Below the pieces are notes generated by a model, which saw only the letters and a program-made list of their open reading frames with translations, ran no database searches and was not told where the DNA came from. Shown piece after piece: positions 10,314 through 21,045 of a stretch of DNA of 64,000 bases. The position numbers were made by a program, and so were the translations under genes. Origin of the DNA: Nelumbo lutea. Its lineage: Eukaryota; Streptophyta; Magnoliopsida; Proteales; Nelumbonaceae. The DNA is taken from positions 209,374,348 to 209,438,347 of the forward strand of contig JAKGHH010000001.1 of NCBI GenBank assembly GCA_022828595.1. Reading direction: 5' to 3'. The first letter of the stretch is position 1; each line of letters begins with the position of its first letter.

Positions 10314-11375
10314 ATGGCAGGCATCGAAGAGCGTCTTAGCGGACTAGAGAGGACGCAAGAGACCATGCAAAGAACACATGAGGCCATACTTAAGCAACCG
10401 GTAGAGATCACCGAACAGATGAATCACCCTGGCTCCCATGCCGAATCTCCTGAGGACTCTAAGCTCGTGGGATGGGTGCCCATATGGGGAGGTAGGGAGA
10501 AGGGTCATCTCATACGGGAAGTGGAAAAGGGGGACAGTAGAAATTCTGGAAGGTGGACCTCCCTAAATTCAATGGGAATGGGTTAAAAGGGTGGCTTCTG
10601 TTGGTGGGACAGTATCTGGACATTTAAGAGATTCCGGAGGAAAGATGGGCCACTGTGGCGAGCTTGGGGTTTAAAGGGAAGGTTGTTGAATGGTACAATT
10701 GGTTCAAAGAATACTAGCCGAACCCATCTTAGGCACAGTTGGTGACTGCAATGGAGGCTTGGTTTATCGACCCCCAAGGGAGTAATTATGCCGGACAATT
10801 GTCCAAATTGAATCAAGCTACCGCAGTACAAGATTATATGGAGGAGTTTTCAGTGGTTGTCTAGTCGCGTGAAGGGGCTGGTCGAAGACTATTTGGTGGG
10901 GTGTTTCGTATTTGGGCTGAAGACTGATATAAGGGCTAGAGTGGAGAAGCTAGAACCTAGACTTTAAGGCTTTTCGGCTTGCTTTACTAGAGGAGGAGGA
11001 GGAGTGGAATGCTCACAGAAGAGCGGTGCAGGATGAGTTACCTAGAAGTCATCACCGCTCAAAACACTTGCACTAAAGACTGTTACGGAAGGAAAGAAGC
11101 CTATTATGCCTGAGATCCGGAGGCTAGCTCCAGCTAAAGCCAAGGAGTGGTGGGAAAAGGGGTTATGTTTCAATTGTGATGAACAGTACATTCCAGGACA
11201 TCGTTGCAAACATTAGAAGCTATTTTGGATCGTCGCCGACTCTGAAGACCCTGATGAAGAGAAGGACGAAGAAGGGCTGGAGACAGAGGCAGAGATCTCC
11301 CTACACACCATCAATGGAATGGACAATCCTTAGACTATGCAACTCCAGGTGACTCTAGGCATTGTCCTTGACAAC
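10314..11375 (+). pseudogene. Ty3/gypsy-like gag remnant with zinc knuckle
   Basis: It starts with MAGIEERLSGLERTQETM, a helical N-terminus typical of plant gypsy Gag. With several frameshifts it continues with fragments such as LKTDIRARVEKLEP and a zinc knuckle CFNCDEQYIPGHRC near 11167-11210, then an acidic DSEDPDEEKDEEG stretch and EISLHTINGMD, which in relatives precedes the aspartic protease. The sequence then changes into an unrelated LINE of opposite orientation at about 11375. Protease, RT, RNase H and integrase are absent. Non-functional. Confidence 0.7.
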
Positions 11376-11377
11376 AA

Positions 11378-13170
11378 ATCTCCCCAATGTTCTTCCTAAT
11401 CAGTAGTAAAAAGAAATCTGTCTAATTTTGAATAGATTGGATCAGCTTGGAGGTTGGACCATGTAAAATGACTATGCGTCAGATTCAATTCTTTGAGCTC
11501 AAATACATTAATAAACTCATTGAATTTCCTCATGCTTGTGGTACTTCTTTGCCGCACCTTATTACACTCCTCAGTGAATCTAATTACATTAAAATTCCCT
11601 CTTAAGCACCAATGACCTTCCCATAATCCTCTTATATCTCCTAATTCTAACCATTAGGGCCATATACATTGGTTAACACCCATTCAAAATCATCACCTAC
11701 CTGTTTGATTTTGACAGAAACTGAAAAATTTCCAATCAATTCTTCAATTCCTTCAATAACTTCATTTTTCCACAGGGCCACCATTCCTCCAGAAGATCCC
11801 TATGAGGGGTTCATTGCCCAACTGATACCATTTGCTCTCCAAACACTTTTGGCCCACCTACTAGTAAACGTCATGAGCTTAGATTCTTGGATTCTCCTTT
11901 CTTAGCAACTCCTTTATTAACACCCTCTTTCTTGCATTCCCCAAACCTCGCACATTCCAACTCACACTCTTCATATTGCTTTCTTTATTTGTCCCTAATC
12001 TCCTTTCCTTCCCCTTTCCTTTCTTTCACTGACTTTTTCTCCCCTTCCACATCTAGTTTCAGCCTTTCAACTTTACTCATATTTCTTTTTCTCACCTTCC
12101 CTTCCTCTTTTCTATTCTTCAAGTATATTTTCAGCTCATTTAGATTTTTTATTTTACAACTCAATTTTCCCACAAATTCAACCAATGACTTCTTTTGCTT
12201 CTTCCCTTTCGAATTCCTATAAATCCTTCTCTTCTGTCCCCTCACTTTTTCTATATTCCACCTCCTCTCCAGTAATTTTATACCCTTTATCCACTCTCAT
12301 TTTCCTTTTTTCTTTTTGTCTCTAGGGCTTCCCTTGTCAATACATTAAGCTCTTCCAATATCATGCTCCACACTTTCTCCCTTCTCTGCTCTTTCTCTTG
12401 TGTCTCAATTTCATCATGGGCAAACGACAATGAAGCAGCTCTGAAACATGGAGTACAAACAATAAAACTAGAGCTAGAGTTAGTACCAAAACCCAAAGGC
12501 ACAACCATACCTGGAACTGAGTTTGAAGTAGGATTGACAAGGGTATGGAGTTCACAATTCACTCCTAGAATAGATTTTTGCAAGGAATTTCCTGAGCCTG
12601 ATTCGCACTCATAGTTACTTCCAACACTTTGTCGTTTATCCTCCTCTGTTATATCTTTATTTGAAGTATGAGGATTGACTGATATTATCTTACTCGTTCC
12701 CTGCCCACTGTTCAAATTCTGACATGGTATTTCTCTTTCGATACACAGTTTTCCCCTATATCCACCAAAGTGTGCTCTGCTTCTCTCAGCATTCCACCAT
12801 TATTAGGAGGTTTTGGGATAGAGGTTAACTCATTATGTTCCCCAACGAACAGATCGGCAGTTGCGCTAAGCAAATCCACCACTTCCTCTTTCTGCTTCGT
12901 GTCTTCCCTAGAGTTATCACTTTTCTGTCTCTGAATCAAATTCATAGTCATCATTTGAGGATTCACAGTTAACCCAGCTAACATCCTCCTCTTCGTACTC
13001 TTCACTCCAACCTCTGGAATACCTAGGGTTTGGACGATCTTCTCGTAGATTTCCTTGGTTCACTTCAGAGTTGGAGATTGGGACCCACTGTAGATTTTGC
13101 TTCACCTCAGAACTGTTGCTTCAGTTGAAGCGTGAAGCATTTCGCTGGTTCTGTGAGGACGAAGATAGAC
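11378..13170 (-). pseudogene. L1-type LINE, 5' half (ORF1 + endonuclease)
   Basis: Minus strand. From right to left: an ORF1-like region (about 11990-13130) with fragments like NLQWVPISNSEVNQG and an acidic EEYEEEDVSWV. Then a broken endonuclease domain: VWRANGISWAMNP, GGMVALWKNEVIEGIEELIG, WVLTNVYGPNG, EFNVIRFTEECNKV, SKLDRFLFTTD near 11380-11450. This is the plant L1 pattern (GGilv-Wd ... vYGPn ... GdFNviR ... SrLDRfL). The element stops just after the endonuclease; reverse transcriptase and tail are missing, and the left edge abuts the gypsy remnant. Many stops; dead. Confidence 0.65.
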
Positions 13171-13224
13171 CATACAAATGGTCTCCAGTCACACCCAAGT
13201 GGACCCAACTCACATGACCTTTTG

Positions 13225-13400
13225 GAATCAAAATTTTGAATAAGTGCTTATTGTATAAGCACTTAAAAAAGTTGAAATTTTAGGCTTCTTCAATAAGCAC
13301 TTATTTTGAGCTTATTTCCCAAACGCCAATAAGTGCTTCATGGTATGGTCCTGACCCAAAATAAGTTCTTATTCAAATAAGCACTTATTATTAAGCAAGC
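13225..13400. mobile_element. Palindromic MITE-like repeat (AAGTGCTTATT words)
   Basis: The words aataagtgcttatt/aataagcacttatt and their partial copies recur on both strands four or five times, giving a multi-hairpin structure. No coding content; exact ends not determined. Confidence 0.45.
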
Positions 13401-13656
13401 TTTAGTAATTAATGAGCTTCAAAGTTGATTGCATTGGGTAATTTTTTGTTATGAACATTCTTCAATCATATTTTTTTTGTCTAATCATGTAAAGCATGTT
13501 GGATTGCGAGTAGTTTATCAAATTGAGTAAGCTTCCACAACTTCAATCTTAATTGTTTGGTTCAATTTAGCTTGGTCCCCATCCTAATGATTAGCTTATA
13601 ATCTTAATTGTTTGATTATAAGCTAGAGTTGGTTTATAAATTGATGAAGAATTGAG

Positions 13657-13657
13657 T

Positions 13658-13741
<84 letters not shown>

Positions 13742-13742
13742 T
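13657..13742. repeat. Palindromic microsatellite (TAA)n-(TTA)n
   Basis: About 17 TAA units are followed directly by about 10 TTA units, so the tract can fold on itself. To its right (13742-13950) lies sequence resembling a LINE 3' UTR read on the minus strand (taataagtttaccttgcctta), suggesting that part of the tract began as a LINE tail. Confidence 0.85.
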
Positions 13743-14490
13743 TGAATAAGGCAAGGTAAACTTATTAGAAAAGAAAACAAAGTACACAAAACGTATATGA
13801 AAAACAGAAAACAGAGACATAGCAGATCCCATAAGCCACTCCAACAAAACAAACTTTGAGCGGGCCTGAGATTGCAAGAACAAGACTTAACAAGGGCAAC
13901 ACCCAAACACAAAGACCTTGCCTATTCTACCTATAGAGGCCCAAAGCACCCCTTAAACCAAAAAAAAAAAAATCGCTAGCAGACCTAACTACTTTTGCCT
14001 CTACCTCTTCTACCTCTCCCTCTAATGCTACAAGTCCCATGGGAAGGAGGACAACAACTGACAGGTCATAATAGTCCATCAGCAGCTTGGACAAAGCAGA
14101 TTCTGCAGTCCATTATTATTTTTGTGTATTATTTTTCATACTTGAAATTTGAAAATTACTTTATAATAGTTCAAATATATTCTTTTAGTAATACTATGAT
14201 AAACGTACACGTGCAACATACGTGCACCCCACTAGTAGTTAAAAAAATTGCCAAATAGAGAGCTTTGATGCAATAGGACTGAAATAATTTGGAAAACGAT
14301 CGACCCATCAGTGGTTTCTTGGCTGCCCGAGAAGTTGCTGATTACTCCTTTGATAGCTATCGCAGCTGTGCAAGTTCAACCTGCACAAATGGAGAAGGCA
14401 AGGATTTTCTTCATTCGTAGGGGTAGTTTGGGAATATTGATTTTTTTAGGGACCAGTTCGTTCCAATATTTTTGAAAAAACAATTATTAA
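13742..14490. other. Possible LINE 3' UTR and uncharacterised sequence
   Basis: 13742-13960 looks like the 3' UTR of a minus-strand LINE without its coding part. 14000-14490 holds no recognisable gene; a 40-codon open stretch at about 14290-14410 (RPISGFLAAREVADYSF) looks protein-like but I cannot place it. Confidence 0.3.
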
Positions 14491-14493
14491 TTA

Positions 14494-15260
14494 GGGTAAA
14501 TTACAAAGGCCCCCTTGTACTATGGGGTTAGCGACAAAATTGCCCCTGTACTTTTTTTTGCGACAAAGACCCCCCGAACTTTAGCTATTAAACAAAGACC
14601 CCCTTGGCCATTAAGTCAGATGATGAAAAACATTAAATTACCAAAATACCCCACTAACTTTTTCTATTTTATTTTTCTCGCCCTTTGTCTCTTAAAACCT
14701 ATTTAACCTAGGAAATGGATATTTGGTCCTATAAAGTGATTTTGTTTGTTTTGATTGATAGTTATCTTCCCTTCCATGATCAAAACATCATGGCCATGTA
14801 CAAGAAGATTTCAGCCACGATGTGAGGAGAAGAAATGATAAAATATATAAATCTGGTTTGGTGGGTCAATAATTGTTTTCCTTCTTTCACATACCATGAT
14901 TATGGCCTTGATGTTGTCTCTGGTTAAGTCTTCTAATTCATCATTTTTTCCATCTTCTTCATAAAAAGGGGTCCCCTTTATTCCGTTAATGTTCTCCATT
15001 GAATGTTTCAAAACCATTGTTTTTATGCCATTTCACCTAACTTCAATGAAGAATACAATGAACAGTATAAAAAGGGTAGTTTGGACATTTAAAAAATATT
15101 AAAAAGTCGGATGAAAATTTTTTCAAAGTTAACTGATAGAACATTAACAGAAAGGGGTCTTTGTCTAACGGCTAAAGTTTAGGGGGTCTTTATCGTAAAA
15201 AAAAGTATAGGGGAATTTTGTCACTGACCCATAATACAAGGGGGGTCTTGTAATTTACCC
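14494..15260. mobile_element. Long-TIR foldback element, Mutator-like
   Basis: It begins gggtaaattacaa and ends with the complement (ttgtaatttaccc). The arms stay similar over about 120 bp, with C-runs in one arm mirrored by G-runs in the other. Flanks carry an imperfect 9-bp duplication, tattaatta (14485-14493) and tattaattt (15261-15269), the size used by Mutator-like elements. The interior is non-coding apart from a 68-codon minus-strand frame (14811-15017) with no recognised domain. Confidence 0.65.
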
Positions 15261-15269
15261 TATTAATTT

Positions 15270-16345
15270 TTTTTTAAGGTAATTTACCCTATTGATTAAG
15301 CACTTGAAAAAACTGCTCAATGAAATGAAAATCTTGGCCTTACAATACCCACAAAAGAAGCCATGGCAACAATTGCTCCATCTAGAACATGGAGTAAACC
15401 TCTCTCTCCAGTCTCAATTGCTAAAAATTAAGTGGCAAGCACTGATGGTTATTATCTGCTGGGAGACTTGTTGTTTTTAATGGCTCACATAGAAGCCCTC
15501 AGCCTCAAGTAGTCATTCAGAAGAGTTTTCTGCTTTGGAATGAAGTCTGTATCTGTAATTTGAGTATGCCCTCTTGTCATGGGGTAGTTCTACAACGGAA
15601 GAAACCCGTGCGGCGTTTAGGCCAAGGTAGGCCAGGACAAGCCTTATGTGAGCTTAGAGGCTAGGAGTTGCCCGATGAGATGGCTTCCCCAAGGTCAGTA
15701 GCACTAGATCATGACCTTAAATCGCATGGTCGGGGCACTTAGCTGGCTTTGACCGGTCCATGGGAGGTGCCGCTTATGTGCTAAAGGGGGAAGACCATGA
15801 AGTGAGGCGACTGTGCGTCGAAGAGGTGACTTAGCGCCGATGTGAAGGGTCTCCTGTATGTTGATGATGATGGGCACTTGCGTGCCATGTTGAAAGGCAA
15901 CCGCTTGGGTTGGAACACACCTGTGTGCTAGGGGCAACGGGATAGCTCAATCAACTTGGGCAAGGGACTGGCGTGGTGAAGGGTCATGCTTGAACTAGAC
16001 TTGCATGCCAAGCCTCCCTTGAATGTTACATAGGCTTGCATGCCAAGCCTCCCTTGAATGTTAGAAGCACAGTGCCGATCAAGACCGTCCCGCAAGGGAA
16101 ATTGGTCTATGAATGCCAAGATTATGCCAAGGTCGACCACCCCTACTCAAAGAGAATGTTATGCTTTTCATGTAAATATAACATCAATTCTCAAAAAAAT
16201 CTTTCAGCCGAAAATGACCATCGTTATGTCCCGTAACGTAACCTCGCAAGGCGACCGTAACACTCTGCTCCATCCTCGCCGGCTAGAAGTAACAAGTTGG
16301 GAAGCCCCGACACTAGCTGGTGAAGATTAATTATGATGCAAATCC
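15270..16345. other. Upstream region of PIF1 copy 1
   Basis: 15270-15590 shows nothing. 15590-16330 is more GC-rich than its surroundings, and its open frames have no recognised motif. It includes a direct repeat (see 16000-16063). The promoter of the helicase gene should lie here; no convincing TATA element could be chosen. The sequence is unlike that upstream of copy 2. Confidence 0.3.
16000..16063 (+). repeat. Direct repeat, 29 bp at 35-bp spacing
   Basis: The sequence cttgcatgccaagcctccc plus ttgaatgtta occurs at 16000-16028 and identically at 16035-16063, about 280 bp before the PIF1 start codon. Origin unknown. Confidence 0.85.
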
Positions 16346-17917
16346 ATGAAGAAGTTTCTCTTCTCCCTCGTGCATTCCTTCTTCAGGGCAGTGGAATTGG
16401 TCCCGACGCCAACTGCAACCCTCACATCTCACAGCCACAGCTCCTGCAACGGCATTCCATGGAGACAGTACTATCACACTACCACCAACTTCTTCCAACT
16501 TAACGCAATTCGAACTTACGCCACCACAAAGCACCGCTCCACTTCCAGTCGAAGGAGAAAACGCGCCGACGAAGGCAAGAGAAGTGCAGCAGCAGCAGTA
16601 GAAGAAGAAGAAGTGCCATGGACCGATCAACAATTAGAAGTACTTAAAGCTGTTGCCGAGGGGCAGTCCGTCTTCATCACTGGCTCCGCTGGAACGGGGA
16701 AAACCATCTTGCTCAGGCGCGTCGTCGAGGTCCTCAAGCAAATTCACAACCCTAAGCATGTCTTTGTCACCGCCTCCACGGGTGTCGCCGCGTGTGCCCT
16801 CAATGGCCATACCCTTCATTCATTTGCCGGGATTGGACGTAGGACCCAAGACCGGGAGGCCAAGCTCTTCAATGCTACATCCAACAAGGGGGCTTTCTAC
16901 AGATGGAAGAGGGCTAAGGCATTGGTCATTGATGAGGTTAGTATGGTGGATGCTGACTTGTTTGATACACTAGGGTACATATCTGGAGAGATTCGATACG
17001 AAAAGAACTCCGAAATCTGGAGTGGGATACAGCTCATCGTCAGCGGTGACTTCTTCCAGCTTCCTCCTGTATGGAATCGTTTATCTTCATCTGAGTCTGG
17101 CAAGGAATTCGCGTTTGAGGCTGATTGGTGGAATGATAGCTTCGACCAGCAAATTGAGCTAACACAAGTTTTCCGGCAGTCTGACTTGAAACTGATTGAA
17201 TTGCTTCAGGGGATAAGGAGAGGGGAAACTGATCCTGAAATATTGAGGCTTCTGTACTCTAGGACGGTGACAAGCGAGCCGGATTCCAAGGTTATTCGCC
17301 TCTTTCCAAGGAAGGATGATGTCAACAGAGTTAACCAAGAGAGGCTGAGAAGCTTGGGCCGGGAGACTATTACGTATACAGCGCTGGATGTTGGGCAGGA
17401 GCCTTGGAAGAGCGAACTCAAATTAGGGATTGCTCCGGACGAGGTGGAGCTCTGTGTGGGTGCAAGGGTAATGTTGACCAAGAACATTGCTCTGTCGGAT
17501 GGGCTGGTTAATGGTGCCACTGGTACAATTACGGGTTTTATCAAGCCGAAGAGGACGGTGGTCATGGATATATGTTGCAGTCGGCTTTTACCTGTAGTCA
17601 AATTTGATTCGGGGCTAGAGATGGTGATAAAGCCTGAGACGTGGGATGTAATGGAGGGTGATGCCGTGGTTGCCACACGCAAGCAGGTTCCGCTCATGCT
17701 TGCATGGGCTCTCAGCATTCACAAGTGCCAGGGAATGACTCTAAACTGCCTTCATACTGATCTTTCCAGAGCTTTTGGCTGTGGGATGGTCTATGTAGCA
17801 CTTTCCCGAGTCAGGAGCTTGGAGGGCCTTTACTTATCTGGTTTCAAACCCTCAAAGATTAAGGCACACCCAAAGGTCTTGGAGTTCTATCAGAGATTTT
17901 CTAATAGCCAAGACTGA
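16346..17917 (+). CDS. PIF1: PIF1-family 5'-3' DNA helicase, copy 1
   Basis: A single uninterrupted frame of 523 residues with all PIF1/RecD2-type superfamily 1B motifs: Walker A GSAGTGKT (113-120), Ia ASTGVAACALNG (143-154), Walker B VIDE (194-197), III VSGDFFQLPP (232-241), PIF1-signature LTQVFRQSD (272-280), V IHKCQGMTL (458-466) and VI YVALSRVRS (483-491). The family unwinds DNA 5'-3', resolving G-quadruplexes and forks in mitochondria and nucleus. The N-terminal about 80 residues are rich in Ser, Thr, Arg and His with almost no acidic residues, suggesting a mitochondrial (or plastid) transit peptide. No introns. The ATG at 16346 is chosen because it opens the targeting-like segment. No Rep/HUH domain is adjacent, so this is not a Helitron. 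A paralogue lies 8 kb downstream in the same orientation. Confidence 0.93.
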   Translation: MKKFLFSLVHSFFRAVELVPTPTATLTSHSHSSCNGIPWRQYYHTTTNFFQLNAIRTYATTKHRSTSSRRRKRADEGKRSAAAAVEEEEVPWTDQQLEVLKAVAEGQSVFITGSAGTGKTILLRRVVEVLKQIHNPKHVFVTASTGVAACALNGHTLHSFAGIGRRTQDREAKLFNATSNKGAFYRWKRAKALVIDEVSMVDADLFDTLGYISGEIRYEKNSEIWSGIQLIVSGDFFQLPPVWNRLSSSESGKEFAFEADWWNDSFDQQIELTQVFRQSDLKLIELLQGIRRGETDPEILRLLYSRTVTSEPDSKVIRLFPRKDDVNRVNQERLRSLGRETITYTALDVGQEPWKSELKLGIAPDEVELCVGARVMLTKNIALSDGLVNGATGTITGFIKPKRTVVMDICCSRLLPVVKFDSGLEMVIKPETWDVMEGDAVVATRKQVPLMLAWALSIHKCQGMTLNCLHTDLSRAFGCGMVYVALSRVRSLEGLYLSGFKPSKIKAHPKVLEFYQRFSNSQD

Positions 17918-18840
17918 TCATCCTTTTATGTAAGCAACTCATTTAAAAGTTAATCACGAATTCTAATTTCCTCATTTACCAGAAAAAAAGAAGAATTCCA
18001 ATTTCTACCTCAATGTTAAGTTCTAGATTTTTTTTTTTAAGTTAATAATCTATAGTTCACTGTCAATTCTGTTGATTCTGATTGTTCCTTCGTTGATGTA
18101 TATTGTACAAGCACTTTGCATCATATTCTGTTCCTATTCACATTTACTGAATATTAAAGTCCTTTTTAATCTTTTAAATTGCACAAGCATGTTTATATTG
18201 TACTAGAAATTCGTGTTAACAATATTTATGGTTTCCCATACCATTAAGTTACATCTCTTCCCGATTTTCTTATTTTCTTGTTATCAAGCATCATAAATTC
18301 ATAGTAGTTATTATTATTGTTAGTGGTTTTGGCTCCTCAACATTAACCATGGCATCAAAGTACCAGGGCATTTAGATTTTGATGTAGAGATTGTAGACCT
18401 GCCTCTAGGAATTTGGCTTGCTGATAATTCCAAAGAGGAGATAATCTTTTGTTTCCTAATTTGGTTCTTGCATCATACCTTCTTGGTCTTAAAAAATTGT
18501 TCTCTTTGTTTCTTCTTTCAGTTGATGTATCCCCAAGTATGTTTGCTTTAAAAATTAAAATTAAACCTGAAGGAAGGAAAAAGTTCAAATTACATAAAAA
18601 TCAATAATAAGATAGATAAGATAAACCAAGTTATTTGTGATATTGATAAACATTATATTTGCAGGTTGAGAAGTTAGATAACAAAATTATATAGTTTTTT
18701 TTTTTTAATTTTCTTCTCCTTCAATTACTTTACATTGAATTAATAATTGTTGTATGTTTCTCAGACACTTTCCAACTCAAATTGCGTAGTTATTCTTTGC
18801 ATATTGTTTGGAAAATAACATTGAAGTATTTTTTGGGTAA
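17918..18840 (+). repeat. 3' flank of PIF1 copy 1, duplicated with the gene
   Basis: The sequence after the stop codon (about 18090-18250 and 18690-18830) aligns with that behind copy 2 (27610-27750 and 28430-28560). Examples are ttgcat(c)at..ctgtt..ctatt, and tttacattga(a/g)tt(a/g)at. The duplication unit thus extended about 0.9 kb past the gene. In copy 2 a foldback element (27883-28393) has since split it. Confidence 0.65.
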
Positions 18841-20145
18841 CATACCTTGTATTAATTTAGAATAAGATTGTACATCAATTTTTACATTTCACAGCTCCCA
18901 TAAGATCCAATCCCTCTTATCCCATCATAATGCAATGAAGCCCACAAATGTTATTCCCTAGATACCCCCTTGTTTATCTTCAAAAAAAAAAAGGAGTATC
19001 AGCCAAACCATTTGTGGATTGGTTAACCCATCTGAAGGTGGCTCCTAGGCCTGTAAATGGAGTGGATTTGAACCAAATCAGGCTATGTCCAAATCAATTT
19101 TGATTACAAAATGCTGATTTTAATTTCTAATTCAATTTGGTATTCAATAGATATTTTAAGCAAATAACTGAATTCCAATTCAATTAAAATTCAGATATTC
19201 AATTCGACTCAAATTTGACCGATTACATTCCATATTCATATCAGCATTAAAAAAAACTAACAGGCTTTACTAAGAGAAGTGGAAGAAGCAATAACCATGT
19301 CTTGAAACACATAGATGGGAAGGAGGGAGATGAGAGATAGAAGAAACAACTATTTTAGAGCACAAGAGTGTGGACTATTTTAGAGCTAATGCTGGTACGT
19401 TGACAGAGTTGCAGAACTACAATAATTATGGGCCATGGTTTCCCAAGTTCATTTTCTTGAAAACACATATCCATGGCTTCCAAGATCTCTTACTTGATTC
19501 TTGAAACACATGGTCCATGGTTTCCCAAGTTTTCTTGAAGATATGCAAAGGCTTGTGTAATGAAAATTTCCAGAGTTATTGATAAAAAAAAAAAAAAAAA
19601 GATATGCAAAGGCTTGTGAGTTGCAGACTTGCAGGCTGAGAAAACATGGGGAGGAGAGATAGCGAGAGAGGGGGGTGAAAAGGCATCATTGAATTCAGGA
19701 TAGAGATGGAAAGGGGTTATCGAGAAAAAGAGAGATGTTTCAGTAGGTTTCTTATTGAGTCCCTGTTTTGTCTTCTACAACAGTTGGGGGAAACTTGTAA
19801 TTCAGACATAGGACATTTGTTTATGCTGTTATTGCATAGGATACTTGTTGGTATTTGGTAATTAATATATATTCTATTAATATTGTGATCGAATTCAGGA
19901 TATTTATTGAATTGAATCAGCATACATTTGAAATTGATTCAATAAAATAATTGATATGAGATAAGTGTTCGAATTCGGCCATTAAGAAAATCAGTTTATC
20001 TGAATTTGATTCGATTCTGTCAGATCTCAAATATGAAATTGGATAATTGGATTCTGTTTACACCCCTACTGGCTTCTACCTCACTTACTAACTTTCTAAT
20101 TTCCCTTATGTCTTGTCTGTACTCTGTACACCCAAGGCCTTTGGC
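18840..20145. other. Intergenic, degenerate MITE-like sequence
   Basis: The AT-rich sequence 19040-20070 starts with cctgtaaatggagtgga and ends tctgtttacacccctac, loosely inverted ends as in hAT-type MITEs, with repeated attcgatt/gaattcaa words inside. A 20-bp phrase gatatgcaaaggcttgtg occurs twice (19541, 19601), the second after a poly(A) run. No genes. Confidence 0.35.
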
Positions 20146-20147
20146 TG

Positions 20148-20179
<32 letters not shown>

Positions 20180-21045
20180 TTGATAATTAACAGAAATATT
20201 CATTAAAGAGAAAAAGATACATGAGAAGGGCTCAAGACAATGAGCATATGTGGAACTGCTTCAACCACATAAGCCCAAACACAAGCAAAATGGAGTAAAA
20301 CCAGAAAAAAAAGATAATTCTTACACATTACAACCTGGCCCTGGGCATCCCCAGTTCAAACTATGTCTACCTATCCCATTTCTTTCCAACAAATCAGTTA
20401 GCATATTAACACTCCTAGGAACCCAGTTGAAAGGCATTCAAAGAGGCACCATATATCCGAACTGCCAAGGAATCAAGTCTTGAGAGTTCATCCACAGAAT
20501 GATCGTTTGACAATCCCCCTCTATTACATTTGTCAAGCTCTGTTTTAAGCCCAATTTTAGTCCTTGAAGTGAGGCCATTAGTTCAGCTCTTAAAGAATTT
20601 CCATACCCAGCTGGACCAGAGTAACTGAGCATTATGTTGCCTCCAATAACTCTTGGCTATTATTAATCATCCATCTCACTACCAACATAGTCTCCTTCAA
20701 CCTCTATCTAACCAAGATTCAGCTGCTTGGCTAGTCTTAATCCTTGCAACAGTGCTGAGATTTCTTCTGTCAGTGAGTTTCAATAACCTATAGGATTTGA
20801 GAATGGTTCCACTGTTGAGCCATTTCCCTCCCTAAAAACTCCCCTTGTGCCTGAAGGACCTGGATTTCCAAATGAGCTTCTGTCAAAATTCATTTTAATC
20901 CTATTACAGGCTTACAGCTGAAAGGAGCTCACTGTTCTTGTACTCTCACCTTCATAATGGATGAGGTTGCTATCATTTCCCACCCTCTAATGAAGTCATC
21001 CACATTATAGTCCTTGGTGTCTAAATTATGTGGAAACAACATTGA
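20148..21045 (-). pseudogene. LINE tail with one and a half RNase H domains
   Basis: Minus strand, right to left: DYNVDDFIRGWEMIATS, then NFDRSSFGNPGPSGTRGVF, ALLQGLRLAKQLNL, IEVEGDY. Instead of continuing, a second RNase H segment starts again at the middle: LSYSGPAGYGNSLRAEL, ASLQGLKLGLKQ, VIEGDCQTIILWM, and after a frameshift FNWVPRSVNMLTDLLERNG. The 3' end is a (TTA)n tract (20148-20180), i.e. a TAA-type LINE tail. The domain is of the type fused to plant L1 elements (NFDGs-GnPGpsG). Stops and frameshifts make it non-functional. Confidence 0.7.

Noticed and set aside
11887..12222. 111-codon plus-strand frame rich in Ser, Phe and Leu
   Set aside because: Antisense of the LINE ORF1 Lys/Glu-rich region; codon pattern reflects CT-rich strand.
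13634..13912. Minus-strand 92-codon frame
   Set aside because: Half of it is poly-Asn/Ile translated from the trinucleotide repeat.
14290..14410. Protein-like stretch RPISGFLAAREVADYSF
   Set aside because: Only about 40 codons, no splice context that convinces and no family recognised.
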